Source of the DNA: CAZHWT01 sp964536215 | GTDB lineage: Bacteria; Patescibacteriota; CAZHWT01 | DNA: 11,742 bases | Reading direction: 5' to 3' | NCBI GenBank assembly: GCA_964536215.1 | Contig: CAZHWT010000036.1 | Span: 1-11,742, forward strand | In this document: in pieces, positions 5,313-11,701 of the stretch | How the letters are laid out: the number at the start of each line of letters is the position of its first letter | How positions within the stretch are numbered: position 1 is the stretch's first letter | Program-made: the position numbers and the translations under genes | Notes under the pieces: generated by a model | The model's input: only the letters and a program-made list of their open reading frames with translations | Database searches by the model: none | Told to the model about the DNA's origin: nothing

Positions 5313-7274
5313 TCAATTTTCCGCCAGACGCAAGTCTTTCACTTTTAACTGCAAACTTACCCGTCCATTCCAGACATTTTCTTCTAGGGTAAACACAACA
5401 TCCACCAAAATACCCCTCTGCAACTTGGCAGCCATATCTCCAAACCCAAACGCAACGGCATCAATGCTAGGTTGCGAGGTTGCCAGGTTGCGAGGTTGCC
5501 AGGACTGGTCATTACTGGACGCTGGACGCTGGGCGCTGGACGCTTGTGTCAAACGCAGCTTTAAATGCTTAGCCTCCTTACCAATCACCCGACATTCCAA
5601 AACTTCCACTCCTCGACTCACGAACACCGGCTGAGGATTGCCCATGCCGCACGGTTCCAGTTTTTTTAGCTGAGCATACAGTCCTTCAGACACTTCAGAC
5701 AAATCTACCGCTGCGTCAATCCGCAGCTGCGGCACTAATTCCTCCTCAGATAATTGACTCAAAACCATTTCTGATAACCGCCTCTCAATTTCCGGCACAT
5801 CATCAGCCTTGCACACAAATCCAGCTGCCATTGCATGACCGCCAAACCGCTCCAACAAGTCCTTAATTTCGGTCAGAGCCGCCGTAATATCAAACCCCCT
5901 AATCGAGCGAGCCGATCCTCGGGCCATTTCTCCTTGCCGCTCCATTACCACCACCGGCCGATACACCTGCTCCACCAACTTGCCGGCCGCCAAACCACAC
6001 ACCCCAGCTGGCCAACCCTCATTCTGCAGTACATAGGCGCCCAAATCACCGTGCGCCTCCAACTCCGTACTTGCCTCCTTGACCACCCGTTTCAGCAATT
6101 CCTGTCTCTCAGTATTCAAATCATCCAACATTCCCGCCAAATCCGCCGCTCGACCAACATCCTTAACACACAGCAGCCGCAAACTCTCCAACGCATCACC
6201 TAACCGACCCGGCGCATTCAATCGCGGCGCCACCACAAACCCCACCTCATACACACTCATCGTCTCGGCTGGAGCAACCCCCGCCAACCCATACATTTGT
6301 CGCAACCCCGCCCGCTTGGTTTTAGCCAAAGCCTTTAATCCTTCTGTAGCCAAAATCCTATTATCGTCCGTCAACGGCATTAAATCCGCAATCGTCCCCA
6401 ACGCCGCCAATTCAATCTTAGACTGAGCAAACTCTTGCCTTAAGGACAAGCTGTCAGACTGCGAGGTAGCCAGCTCAAGACTACGAGTTTCGAAGCTAGA
6501 ATTTAGAACACCGCGTTTCGCATTCTTTTCTCGATACTCTAGACTCGATACTCTAGACTCTCGACTTGTCGACCTGCTGTCTTGCCGCCTTGCCGTCTGT
6601 TCCAGCCATACAGCATACGCCACCATATACGCCACCCCACATCCTGCATGCTTTTGCGGCTGCGTTAATCTAAATGGATGAACCACCGCCACACAGTTAG
6701 GAAAGCAATAGCTTTCCTGTTCATAGCTCATGGTTTGTAGTTCATGGGCTTGATCATTTTCTGGACGCTGGACGCTGGACGCTGGACGCTGAGCAGACTT
6801 CATCGGCTCATGATGATCCGTCACAATCACTTCCATACCCATTTCACCCGCCGTCGCAATGTCCTCAAAAGCCGTCACTCCATGGTCAACCGTCACAATT
6901 AACTTGGTACCTCGATCAGCTAGCTCGCGCATTCCCTCTTGGCTAAAACCATGCCCTTCTGCATCTCGATTAGGAATATACGGCAACACTTTAGCCCCCA
7001 TCTGATGCAGCGTTTCCCACAAAATCGCCGTCGACGTCACCCCATCAGCGTCAAAATCGCCCCACACCACCATTGGCTCCTGAGCTTCAATAGCTCGCCA
7101 AATCCGCTCCACCGCCTTATCCATGTCCGGCCAATCCATTGGCGAAGTTAAATTTTCTAAACTAGGGGAGAAAAAGCGCTGCTGCGACTCACTGTCAGTC
7201 AACTCACGCGATAATAAAATATGCTGCCAGACATCCGGGTCTAACCGCTCTGCTACTTGCCAAATCTTCTGCAT
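5313..7274 (-). CDS. recJ: Single-stranded-DNA-specific exonuclease RecJ with three repeat-derived insertions
   Basis: A 653-residue DHH-family 5'-3' exonuclease acting on single-stranded DNA in recombination and mismatch or base-excision repair, using Mn/Mg. Motifs in order: DFDADGVTS (73-81), VTVDHG (127-132), VTDHHEP (151-157), GTIADLMPL (293-301), RLNAPGRLG (351-359), a DHHA1 domain with GWPAGVCGLAAGKL (420-433), GSARSIRGF (453-461) and GGHAMAAG (478-485), then the OB domain from about 512. Catalytic aspartates and histidines are present. Typical RecJ is about 560-580 residues; the excess lies in low-complexity insertions at about 159-189, 227-283 and 579-603, all encoded by short tandem repeats and placed between conserved motifs. 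The frame stays open, so it is probably functional. The start at 7274 sits seven bases after TATACT, so the mRNA may be leaderless. Confidence 0.94.
   Translation of the reverse strand: MQKIWQVAERLDPDVWQHILLSRELTDSESQQRFFSPSLENLTSPMDWPDMDKAVERIWRAIEAQEPMVVWGDFDADGVTSTAILWETLHQMGAKVLPYIPNRDAEGHGFSQEGMRELADRGTKLIVTVDHGVTAFEDIATAGEMGMEVIVTDHHEPMKSAQRPASSVQRPENDQAHELQTMSYEQESYCFPNCVAVVHPFRLTQPQKHAGCGVAYMVAYAVWLEQTARRQDSRSTSRESRVSSLEYREKNAKRGVLNSSFETRSLELATSQSDSLSLRQEFAQSKIELAALGTIADLMPLTDDNRILATEGLKALAKTKRAGLRQMYGLAGVAPAETMSVYEVGFVVAPRLNAPGRLGDALESLRLLCVKDVGRAADLAGMLDDLNTERQELLKRVVKEASTELEAHGDLGAYVLQNEGWPAGVCGLAAGKLVEQVYRPVVVMERQGEMARGSARSIRGFDITAALTEIKDLLERFGGHAMAAGFVCKADDVPEIERRLSEMVLSQLSEEELVPQLRIDAAVDLSEVSEGLYAQLKKLEPCGMGNPQPVFVSRGVEVLECRVIGKEAKHLKLRLTQASSAQRPASSNDQSWQPRNLATSQPSIDAVAFGFGDMAAKLQRGILVDVVFTLEENVWNGRVSLQLKVKDLRLAEN
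5470..5544 (+). repeat. Tandem repeats inside recJ, insertion 3 (GGTTGCGA/GGTTGCCA and CTGGACG)
   Basis: An 8-bp unit repeats four times with alternating sixth-eighth bases (5470-5503), then CTGGACG repeats 4.3 times with one variant, CTGGGCG (5515-5544). They encode residues around 579-603 within the OB domain of RecJ. Confidence 0.93.
6531..6596 (+). repeat. Tandem repeats inside recJ, insertion 2 (TCGATACTCTAGAC x2; CTTGCCG units)
   Basis: A 14-bp unit, TCGATAC plus TCTAGAC, occurs twice exactly (6531-6558) and is followed by TCTCGAC. CTTGCCGC/CTTGCCGT is at 6581-6596. Degenerate repeat-like sequence continues at 6430-6530. Together they encode a Ser/Arg-rich loop, RecJ residues about 227-283. 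Confidence 0.88.
6721..6790 (+). repeat. Heptamer arrays inside recJ, insertion 1 (TCATGGT-type x4 and CTGGACG x4.3)
   Basis: TCATAGC/TCATGGT/TTGTAGT/TCATGGG (6721-6748), then CTGGACG 4.3 times exactly (6761-6790). The CTGGACG unit is the one found 1.2 kb away in insertion 3, in the same orientation. A small perfect hairpin, GGAAAGC-AATA-GCTTTCC (6700-6717), borders it. The encoded peptide includes QRPASSVQRP, the 7-residue period expected from three 7-bp units. Confidence 0.93.
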
Positions 7275-7281
7275 AGGCCCT

Positions 7282-7287
7282 AGTATA
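7282..7287 (-). promoter_or_regulatory. -10 element of recJ, possibly giving a leaderless mRNA
   Basis: TATACT on the minus strand, then AGGGCCT and the recJ ATG. The spacing puts the transcription start at the initiation codon. AGGG could alternatively be a ribosome binding site, but it lies only three bases from the ATG. No convincing -35 box was found. Confidence 0.4.
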
Positions 7288-7389
7288 CCCCATGTCGCCG
7301 ATCAACTGCAGACCAAATCAGCCATATTGCCAAAGCCACCCTACTCATTTTTCTCTATAACATCGGACGAATTTATCTGAGTTATTTTT

Positions 7390-7431
7390 AAAGTATTATA
7401 TAATAAAAATATTTTTATTATATAATACTTT
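7390..7431. repeat. Perfect 42-bp A/T-rich palindrome without loop
   Basis: The left arm AAAGTATTATATAATAAAAAT (21 bases, shown for its symmetry as AAAGTATTATATA... onward) is exactly reverse-complementary to the right arm at 7411-7431, which ends ATAATACTTT. Only one G-C pair occurs per arm. It lies in the spacer between the secF end and the recJ start. It could extrude as a cruciform, bind a dimeric protein, or act as a terminator hairpin in either direction. Confidence 0.9.
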
Positions 7432-7437
7432 TATCTA

Positions 7438-7504
7438 CCAACCAGGCGACTCGCGCCACCGGGATTATATAGTACGCAACTCTTAGCGCCAACCAAGCCA
7501 CCGG
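7438..7504 (+). repeat. Imperfect direct repeat CCAACCA...GCCACCGG after secF
   Basis: CCAACCAGGCGACTCGC-GCCACCGG (7438-7462) and CCAACCAAGCCACCGG (7489-7504) share both ends; the first has about nine extra bases in the middle. The second copy touches the secF stop. Only two copies are seen and the role is unknown. Confidence 0.55.
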
Positions 7505-7505
7505 C

Positions 7506-8519
7506 TTACGCCGCCGCCAGCTTGGCTTTCTTCTTACGATTCGGCTTCTGCGTTGCGGCATGCCGACGCTCTTCCCAAATATCCAAAATCATCGACGCAT
7601 TAAAGATTGACGAATACGTTCCCGAAATAATGCCCACCAACAAAGCAAACACAAACCAGCGAATACTGTCCCCGCCAAACAAGAACAACGCCGCCAGCAC
7701 AAACGCCACCGTCAGCGATGTGCTAATCGACCTATCCAACGTTTCCATAACTGAAATATTCACCACTTGCCGGAAGCTCATATCCTGATGCCGGTGCAGA
7801 TTTTCCCGCACTCGGTCAAACACCACAATTGTGTCATGCACAGAAAATCCAATCACCGTTAACACCGCCGTCACAAACGAGGTATCAATCTCCACATCAA
7901 AAAAGTAGCCCAATATAGCGAACAAACCCAAAATCAATAGTGCATCGTGCAACAACGACACAATCGCTGAGACGCCAAAGGCCCAAGACGAATACGGCTT
8001 CGGCACCTTGCGGAAAGCATAGGCAATATACAGAGCAATCGCCACTGACGCCCAGAACACTCCGCCAATGGCCTGAGAAATATTATCCGACGGAATATTA
8101 ATCCCCACAAACCGCAATGGCGTACCAATGCCATACAAAACCGACTTCCAGTTTAGCGTACCAGATATAGTTGGACCCACCGAAGTATAACTAACCACTT
8201 TAGTTTCCGCCAACCCGCTATCCAAATGCTCAATATAGCTGTTCTGCTGCTCCTGAGTTAACGATTGAAACTTAAGCAGGTAATTACCATCAGCCGTCGT
8301 CACCACACTGGTCAGATCCAACTTCTCCGATTTAGCCTGATCTCGCAAGGCGTCCGTCACATCTTTATCCGACGCCACCGACACCTCCAACTGACTCCCA
8401 CCCGTAAAATCAATCCCCGGCTTTAACCCACCCAGCGCCAAAAATACAATCCCCGGAATAATCAACAGCAACGAAATAATAAACCACCACCACCGCTTAC
8501 CCACAATATCAAAAATCAT
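7506..8519 (-). CDS. secF: Protein translocase subunit SecF
   Basis: A 337-residue inner-membrane protein that with SecD uses the proton gradient to help SecYEG complete export. TM1 is at about 10-30, followed by the hallmark GIDFTGGSQLEV (35-46) and a periplasmic P4-type domain to about 120. TM2-TM6 lie at about 150-170, 178-205, 212-232, 265-285 and 288-312, with VIGFSVHDTIVVFDRVREN (222-240) as the conserved family signature. The tail RKKKAK is basic and cytoplasmic. Odd: about 25 extra residues (123-147, NWKSVLYGIGTPLRFVGINI onward) lie between the periplasmic domain and TM2. The start follows a GGTTGAA heptamer array whose GAAGG motifs can serve as ribosome binding site. It is the last gene of the secD cluster. 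Confidence 0.94.
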   Translation of the reverse strand: MIFDIVGKRWWWFIISLLLIIPGIVFLALGGLKPGIDFTGGSQLEVSVASDKDVTDALRDQAKSEKLDLTSVVTTADGNYLLKFQSLTQEQQNSYIEHLDSGLAETKVVSYTSVGPTISGTLNWKSVLYGIGTPLRFVGINIPSDNISQAIGGVFWASVAIALYIAYAFRKVPKPYSSWAFGVSAIVSLLHDALLILGLFAILGYFFDVEIDTSFVTAVLTVIGFSVHDTIVVFDRVRENLHRHQDMSFRQVVNISVMETLDRSISTSLTVAFVLAALFLFGGDSIRWFVFALLVGIISGTYSSIFNASMILDIWEERRHAATQKPNRKKKAKLAAA

Positions 8520-8529
8520 AAAAAATACC

Positions 8530-8552
8530 CTTCAACCTTCAACCTTCAACCT
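8530..8552 (-). repeat. Heptamer array GGTTGAA x3 just upstream of secF
   Basis: CTTCAAC three times plus CT on the plus strand. Read with the genes, it begins inside the stop codon of the 107-residue gene and ends with GAAGGGTATTTTTTATG, so its last unit supplies the Shine-Dalgarno-like AAGGG of secF. Confidence 0.9.
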
Positions 8553-9029
8553 ATTTTACTGCTCGTGCCAAATCCCTTCGCAACTGCGCCTTATACTTAA
8601 GTATCTCCGCCATCAGTAGATCATGATGCTTAGGGATTTTGCGGTCCAAAAACCGCTCCAACTCCTCCTCCAAATCAGACTNNNNNNNNNNNNNNNNNNN
8701 NNNNNNNNNNNNNNNNNNNNNNNNNNNNNNNNNNNNNNNNNNNNNNNNNNNNNNNNNNNNNNNNNNNNNNNNNNNNNNNNNTGCTTAGGGATTTTGCGGT
8801 CCAAAAACCGCTCCAACTCCTCCTCCAAATCAGACTCCGACATAAACTGCACCAAGGCGCGCTGATCCGCTTGACTCAGTTGATCCAACAGCACATCCAC
8901 CGCCTTTGTCTCAATTGCTTTGGTGAGCAAGTTCCACAACTGCGTCTGCTGACCAGCATCATACCGATCAAAACCAAACTCCACCATCCACTGCTGTTTA
9001 TCAATTAAAGGTGTTACAAGAGATTTCAT
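8551..9029 (-). CDS. Small conserved-type protein of 107 residues (DUF5663-like), split by an artefactual gap
   Basis: The gene appears broken by 100 N, but the 55 bases on each side of the gap are identical. Removing one copy and the Ns restores a clean frame of 107 codons plus TAG at 8551: it starts MKSLVTPLIDKQQW, continues through LLDQLSQADQRALVQFM and SDLEEELERFLDRKIPK, and ends HHDLLMAEILKYKAQLRRDL followed by ARAVK. It is soluble, helical and charged. The pattern of a helix, an LxxLSxxxQ segment, an acidic segment and a C-terminal FLxxKIP-helix resembles DUF5663, a family I associate with Patescibacteria; this is recollection, not a search. It lies between an envelope protein gene and secF. 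Function unknown. No clear ribosome binding site precedes the ATG at 9029. Confidence 0.7.
8627..8836. other. Scaffold gap flanked by identical 55-base ends (assembly artefact)
   Basis: Bases 8627-8681 and 8782-8836 are identical, and the Ns run from 8682 to 8781. Two contigs sharing a 55-base end were joined with a placeholder instead of being merged. The length suggests a de Bruijn graph k-mer size of 55. The true sequence should be 155 bases shorter. Confidence 0.93.
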
Positions 9030-9040
9030 AAGTGTTATTT

Positions 9041-9061
9041 TCGTTTATCGTTTATCGTTGA
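9041..9061 (+). repeat. Heptamer array TCGTTTA/TCGTTTA/TCGTTGA
   Basis: Three 7-base units, the last with one change, in the 106-base spacer between the 351-residue and 107-residue genes. It begins 12 bases upstream of the ATG at 9029. Confidence 0.85.
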
Positions 9062-9135
9062 TAGTTATTGAGTGTTCGAAAATTTGTAGATTCGTATAAC
9101 TAAACAAAAACCACAAACTATAAACCTATTCGTAT

Positions 9136-10191
9136 CTATCTATTTACAGCCTCCAATATCGATTCCAGCTGGACCGGCCCAAACGGAATTTGATTATTAG
9201 GGTCGTCTACAAACAGCATCACCACTGGTGGAGTCCCTCGACCATCGGTAGCCTTTAAGGCTGCCATCACTTCCGGCGACCCACCATACGCCTTGCCAGT
9301 AGATAGCGCCGGTCCAGCCTCAGCAATATTCCCCACGACCGCTTTACCAGTTATTGGATGATACACCATCACCTTGCGATACTTAAACCAATTATACGTG
9401 GCCGACACATTCCCCGACCAATTTGGCGACTTAAACGTCTGCACGGCCACATACCATTTTTCCCGCTCCACCGCCTCCTGTGTCATGGCCGCTTTCGACG
9501 GCGCAAAGTAGCCATAGGCTCCCAATCCTGGAGCCATACCACTTCCCGTCAAAGTATGCCCAGCCAAATCGTCGCCCGGGTACCGCTTCAGATGCTGCTC
9601 TGCCCCAATCCGTCCGATATTGGTATTTAAGCTATATCCCTCCATGCTCGTCGCCAACGGCACACCGGTGAGCTCATGCAATGTATCCGCCACGTCCGTT
9701 GCCGTAGCCTCATCATGCATCACCGAAGGGTTAGTAACCAACTGCTGCAATAAGGCTTGCATATGCTGCTGAGCTTGCTGCTGCTTCATTAAGGCTTCCC
9801 GGGCCGTCTGCATCTTTTGAGCCCTAATCTGGTCCGACTTAGCTCTGGCAGCTTTAAATTCTTGCTGGATCTGCGTATCTGAAGCATGTGGTATACCCGC
9901 CATAACCTGCGGCGAAGAGGTTAGCATGCTCAGCATTAGCCCGCCGGCCATAGCCGCCTTACCAACATTCTCAGACAAAAACCATAACTTATAGCCATGA
10001 TTAGCCGCCCAACGCAACAAATTTCGATGCTTAACCTTAAATTGCTTCTGCAACGAATCGACTTGCTGCTCCAGTGCCGACCGTAACTGTTCAAAGTTAA
10101 TCTGCGGCTCAGATTCCTGGCGCCCGCCATCCATCTTGTGCGCCTTTTTTTCACTTTCAACCGCAGCCGCACCCATAGAACCTTCTGGCAT
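9136..10191 (-). CDS. Secreted or membrane-anchored protein, unrecognised; possible double-psi beta-barrel C-terminus
   Basis: A 351-residue protein. Residues 1-60 are hydrophilic and helical, a hydrophobic segment at about 79-98 (AAMAGGLMLSMLTSS) looks like a membrane anchor or late signal peptide, residues 105-152 are Gln/Ala/Lys-rich and probably coiled coil, and a globular domain follows from about 160. Its end, YHPITGKAVVGNIAEAGPA (277-295) followed by GGSPEVMAAL and VVMLFVDDP, recalls the NP.GK.vvV.I.D.GP...aaLG pattern of RlpA/3D-type double-psi barrels that bind or cut peptidoglycan; this is a weak inference. Its ATG shares one base with the secD stop (TAATG), and AAGGAG at the secD end is its ribosome binding site, so it is translationally coupled to secD. 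That points to an export or cell-envelope role. Confidence 0.7.
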   Translation of the reverse strand: MPEGSMGAAAVESEKKAHKMDGGRQESEPQINFEQLRSALEQQVDSLQKQFKVKHRNLLRWAANHGYKLWFLSENVGKAAMAGGLMLSMLTSSPQVMAGIPHASDTQIQQEFKAARAKSDQIRAQKMQTAREALMKQQQAQQHMQALLQQLVTNPSVMHDEATATDVADTLHELTGVPLATSMEGYSLNTNIGRIGAEQHLKRYPGDDLAGHTLTGSGMAPGLGAYGYFAPSKAAMTQEAVEREKWYVAVQTFKSPNWSGNVSATYNWFKYRKVMVYHPITGKAVVGNIAEAGPALSTGKAYGGSPEVMAALKATDGRGTPPVVMLFVDDPNNQIPFGPVQLESILEAVNR

Positions 10192-11603
10192 TAGCTAGTC
10201 TCCTTTGCCGCCCCACTATTCTTATGCACTCGACCAGCTGGGCGCCCCCACCCATTGGCCGCCAATGGCATCGCTTTAACCTGAAACGCCGGCGCATACC
10301 ACATCCTCAAGAATGTCCGAGTCACCATTACCGCCGTAAACAAACTAACCATCACCCCCAAAGCTAGGGTAAGCGCAAACCCACGTACCGTACCACTACC
10401 AAAGCCATACAAAATAGCACAAGTAATCAAGGTCGAGATATTGGAATCGCGAATCGATGGCCAAGCCCGGTTAAAACCAATCTCCAAAGCAGCCCGCATC
10501 TTATTACCTCGACGAATCTCTTCTTTAAATCGTTCAAATATCAAGATATTTGCATCCACGGCCATACCGATCGACAACACAAATCCTGCAATTCCCGACA
10601 AGGTTAATGTAACCGGAATCCACTTAAACAACGCCAGTGTAAACAATGCGTAAAGCAATAAAGCAACATCCGCAATCAAGCCTAATCGACCATAGCTCAA
10701 TACCATAAACAGCATCACCAAGAACAATCCTACTGCCCCCGCTACCACACTACGGTCAATCGACTCTTGGCCCAAGCTGGCTCCAATGGTCCGTTGCTCC
10801 ACCACTTGAATCGGCACCGGCAACGCTCCAGCCGACAACTGCAAAGCCAATTGCTTGGCCGACTGGGCCGTAAATGAGCCCGATATAACCCCCTTACCAT
10901 CCGTAATGGCCGTACTCACATTTGGCGCCGTTAATAATTGATTATCGAGAAAAATTGGCAATGGCTGCCCCACCAAGCGTGAAGTCAACTCTGCAAACTT
11001 CTGCTTTCCCTCAGCCGTAAAGGTAATAGCTACTGCCGGGGTAGTTCCCGAGGTCGTATCGACCACTGCTCGCTCCAGGTCTTTACCCGTTAATCCCACC
11101 GACTTAGTATTTTCAATAGTCGGAAATTGACTCGAAGCCGACGATGGATCAATAAACTCCCTAAATTCCAATTGGGCAGTTTGACCAATCAGTTGCACAG
11201 CTTGAGCCGTATCCTTAACGCCAGGCAACTCTACAATTACCCGCCAATCATCTCCTACTCTAGCTGGCTGAACCACGGCCTCTGTCGCACCCGTGTAGTT
11301 AACCCGGTTCTGCAACACACTCACGGCTGCATCCGAAGCTGCCTGCCTGTCGCTAGCCTTAACCTTGGACATATCCAGGTTAAGCGATACTTCTGTCCCA
11401 CCCTGCAGATCCAACCCCTGCTTAACATTCAATTCTCGTTTTAAGGGAATCCCAAATCTGGTCAAATCTAAGTCAGGACCAGCAATAACCGTGTCAACTT
11501 TAAACGACCCTATGGCAAATTTAACCGGCACTTTCGGCCAGTCAATTACCAGCGCTAGTACCGTCAATCCTATAATCAGCCAAAAAAGTCGTCGCGTCTT
11601 CAT
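10191..11603 (-). CDS. secD: Protein translocase subunit SecD
   Basis: A 470-residue inner-membrane partner of SecF in Sec-dependent export. TM1 lies at about 5-21. KQGLDLQGGTEV (61-72) is the SecD signature, with the P1 periplasmic head including LQNRVNYTGATEAVVQP (97-113) and VELPGVKD (124-131). QLSAGALPVPI (255-265) precedes TM2. Five more helices occupy about 285-435, with GMAVDANILIFERFKEEIRR (346-365; D350 is the conserved proton-relay aspartate) and GSGTVRGFALTL (402-413). The start is uncertain: ATG at 11603 gives a typical N-terminus but a weak ribosome binding site; TTG at 11618 would add five residues, with AAGG too close. It is the first gene of a four-gene cluster ending in secF. 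SecD and SecF are usually adjacent, and here two genes intervene. Confidence 0.93.
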   Translation of the reverse strand: MKTRRLFWLIIGLTVLALVIDWPKVPVKFAIGSFKVDTVIAGPDLDLTRFGIPLKRELNVKQGLDLQGGTEVSLNLDMSKVKASDRQAASDAAVSVLQNRVNYTGATEAVVQPARVGDDWRVIVELPGVKDTAQAVQLIGQTAQLEFREFIDPSSASSQFPTIENTKSVGLTGKDLERAVVDTTSGTTPAVAITFTAEGKQKFAELTSRLVGQPLPIFLDNQLLTAPNVSTAITDGKGVISGSFTAQSAKQLALQLSAGALPVPIQVVEQRTIGASLGQESIDRSVVAGAVGLFLVMLFMVLSYGRLGLIADVALLLYALFTLALFKWIPVTLTLSGIAGFVLSIGMAVDANILIFERFKEEIRRGNKMRAALEIGFNRAWPSIRDSNISTLITCAILYGFGSGTVRGFALTLALGVMVSLFTAVMVTRTFLRMWYAPAFQVKAMPLAANGWGRPAGRVHKNSGAAKETS

Positions 11604-11637
11604 AAATTTTAAATTCAATACCTTATAAAACGATGGC

Positions 11638-11666
11638 AGTATAATTCATCAGTAAAACATCTGCAA
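11638..11666 (-). promoter_or_regulatory. Probable promoter of the secD cluster
   Basis: On the minus strand TTGCAG (11666-11661), a 17-base spacer and TATACT (11643-11638). The predicted start near 11631 leaves a short leader of about 28 bases before the ATG at 11603. The -10 is good and the -35 only fair. Confidence 0.5.
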
Positions 11667-11675
11667 TACCAATCA

Positions 11676-11697
11676 GGCAAACATGGAGTGGTTTGCC
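11676..11697. repeat. Small inverted repeat GGCAAAC-N8-GTTTGCC
   Basis: Perfect 7-bp arms with an 8-base spacer, about 10 bases upstream of the proposed -35 of secD. No U-run follows on either strand, so it is more likely an operator-like site than a terminator; nothing else supports a function. Confidence 0.4.
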
Positions 11698-11701
11698 GCC
11701 A

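Noticed and set aside
2183..7274. Alternative genetic code with UGA as glycine
   Set aside because: rel and recJ both end in TGA at the expected C-terminus, and no conserved glycine position is encoded by TGA.
7432..7505. tRNA-like sequence on the minus strand (TGGTTGG and GTTGCG motifs)
   Set aside because: No 3' acceptor half matches the possible 5' half, and no anticodon or T-arm can be folded.
8613..8781. A genuine tandem duplication inside the 107-residue gene
   Set aside because: The copies are identical over exactly 55 bases, abut a 100-N placeholder on both sides, and collapse to a perfect frame. This is the signature of unmerged contig ends.
11603..11618. TTG at 11618 as the start of secD
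   Set aside because: AAGG would be only about two bases away, and the added NLKF residues are not typical. ATG at 11603 is preferred, though not proven.
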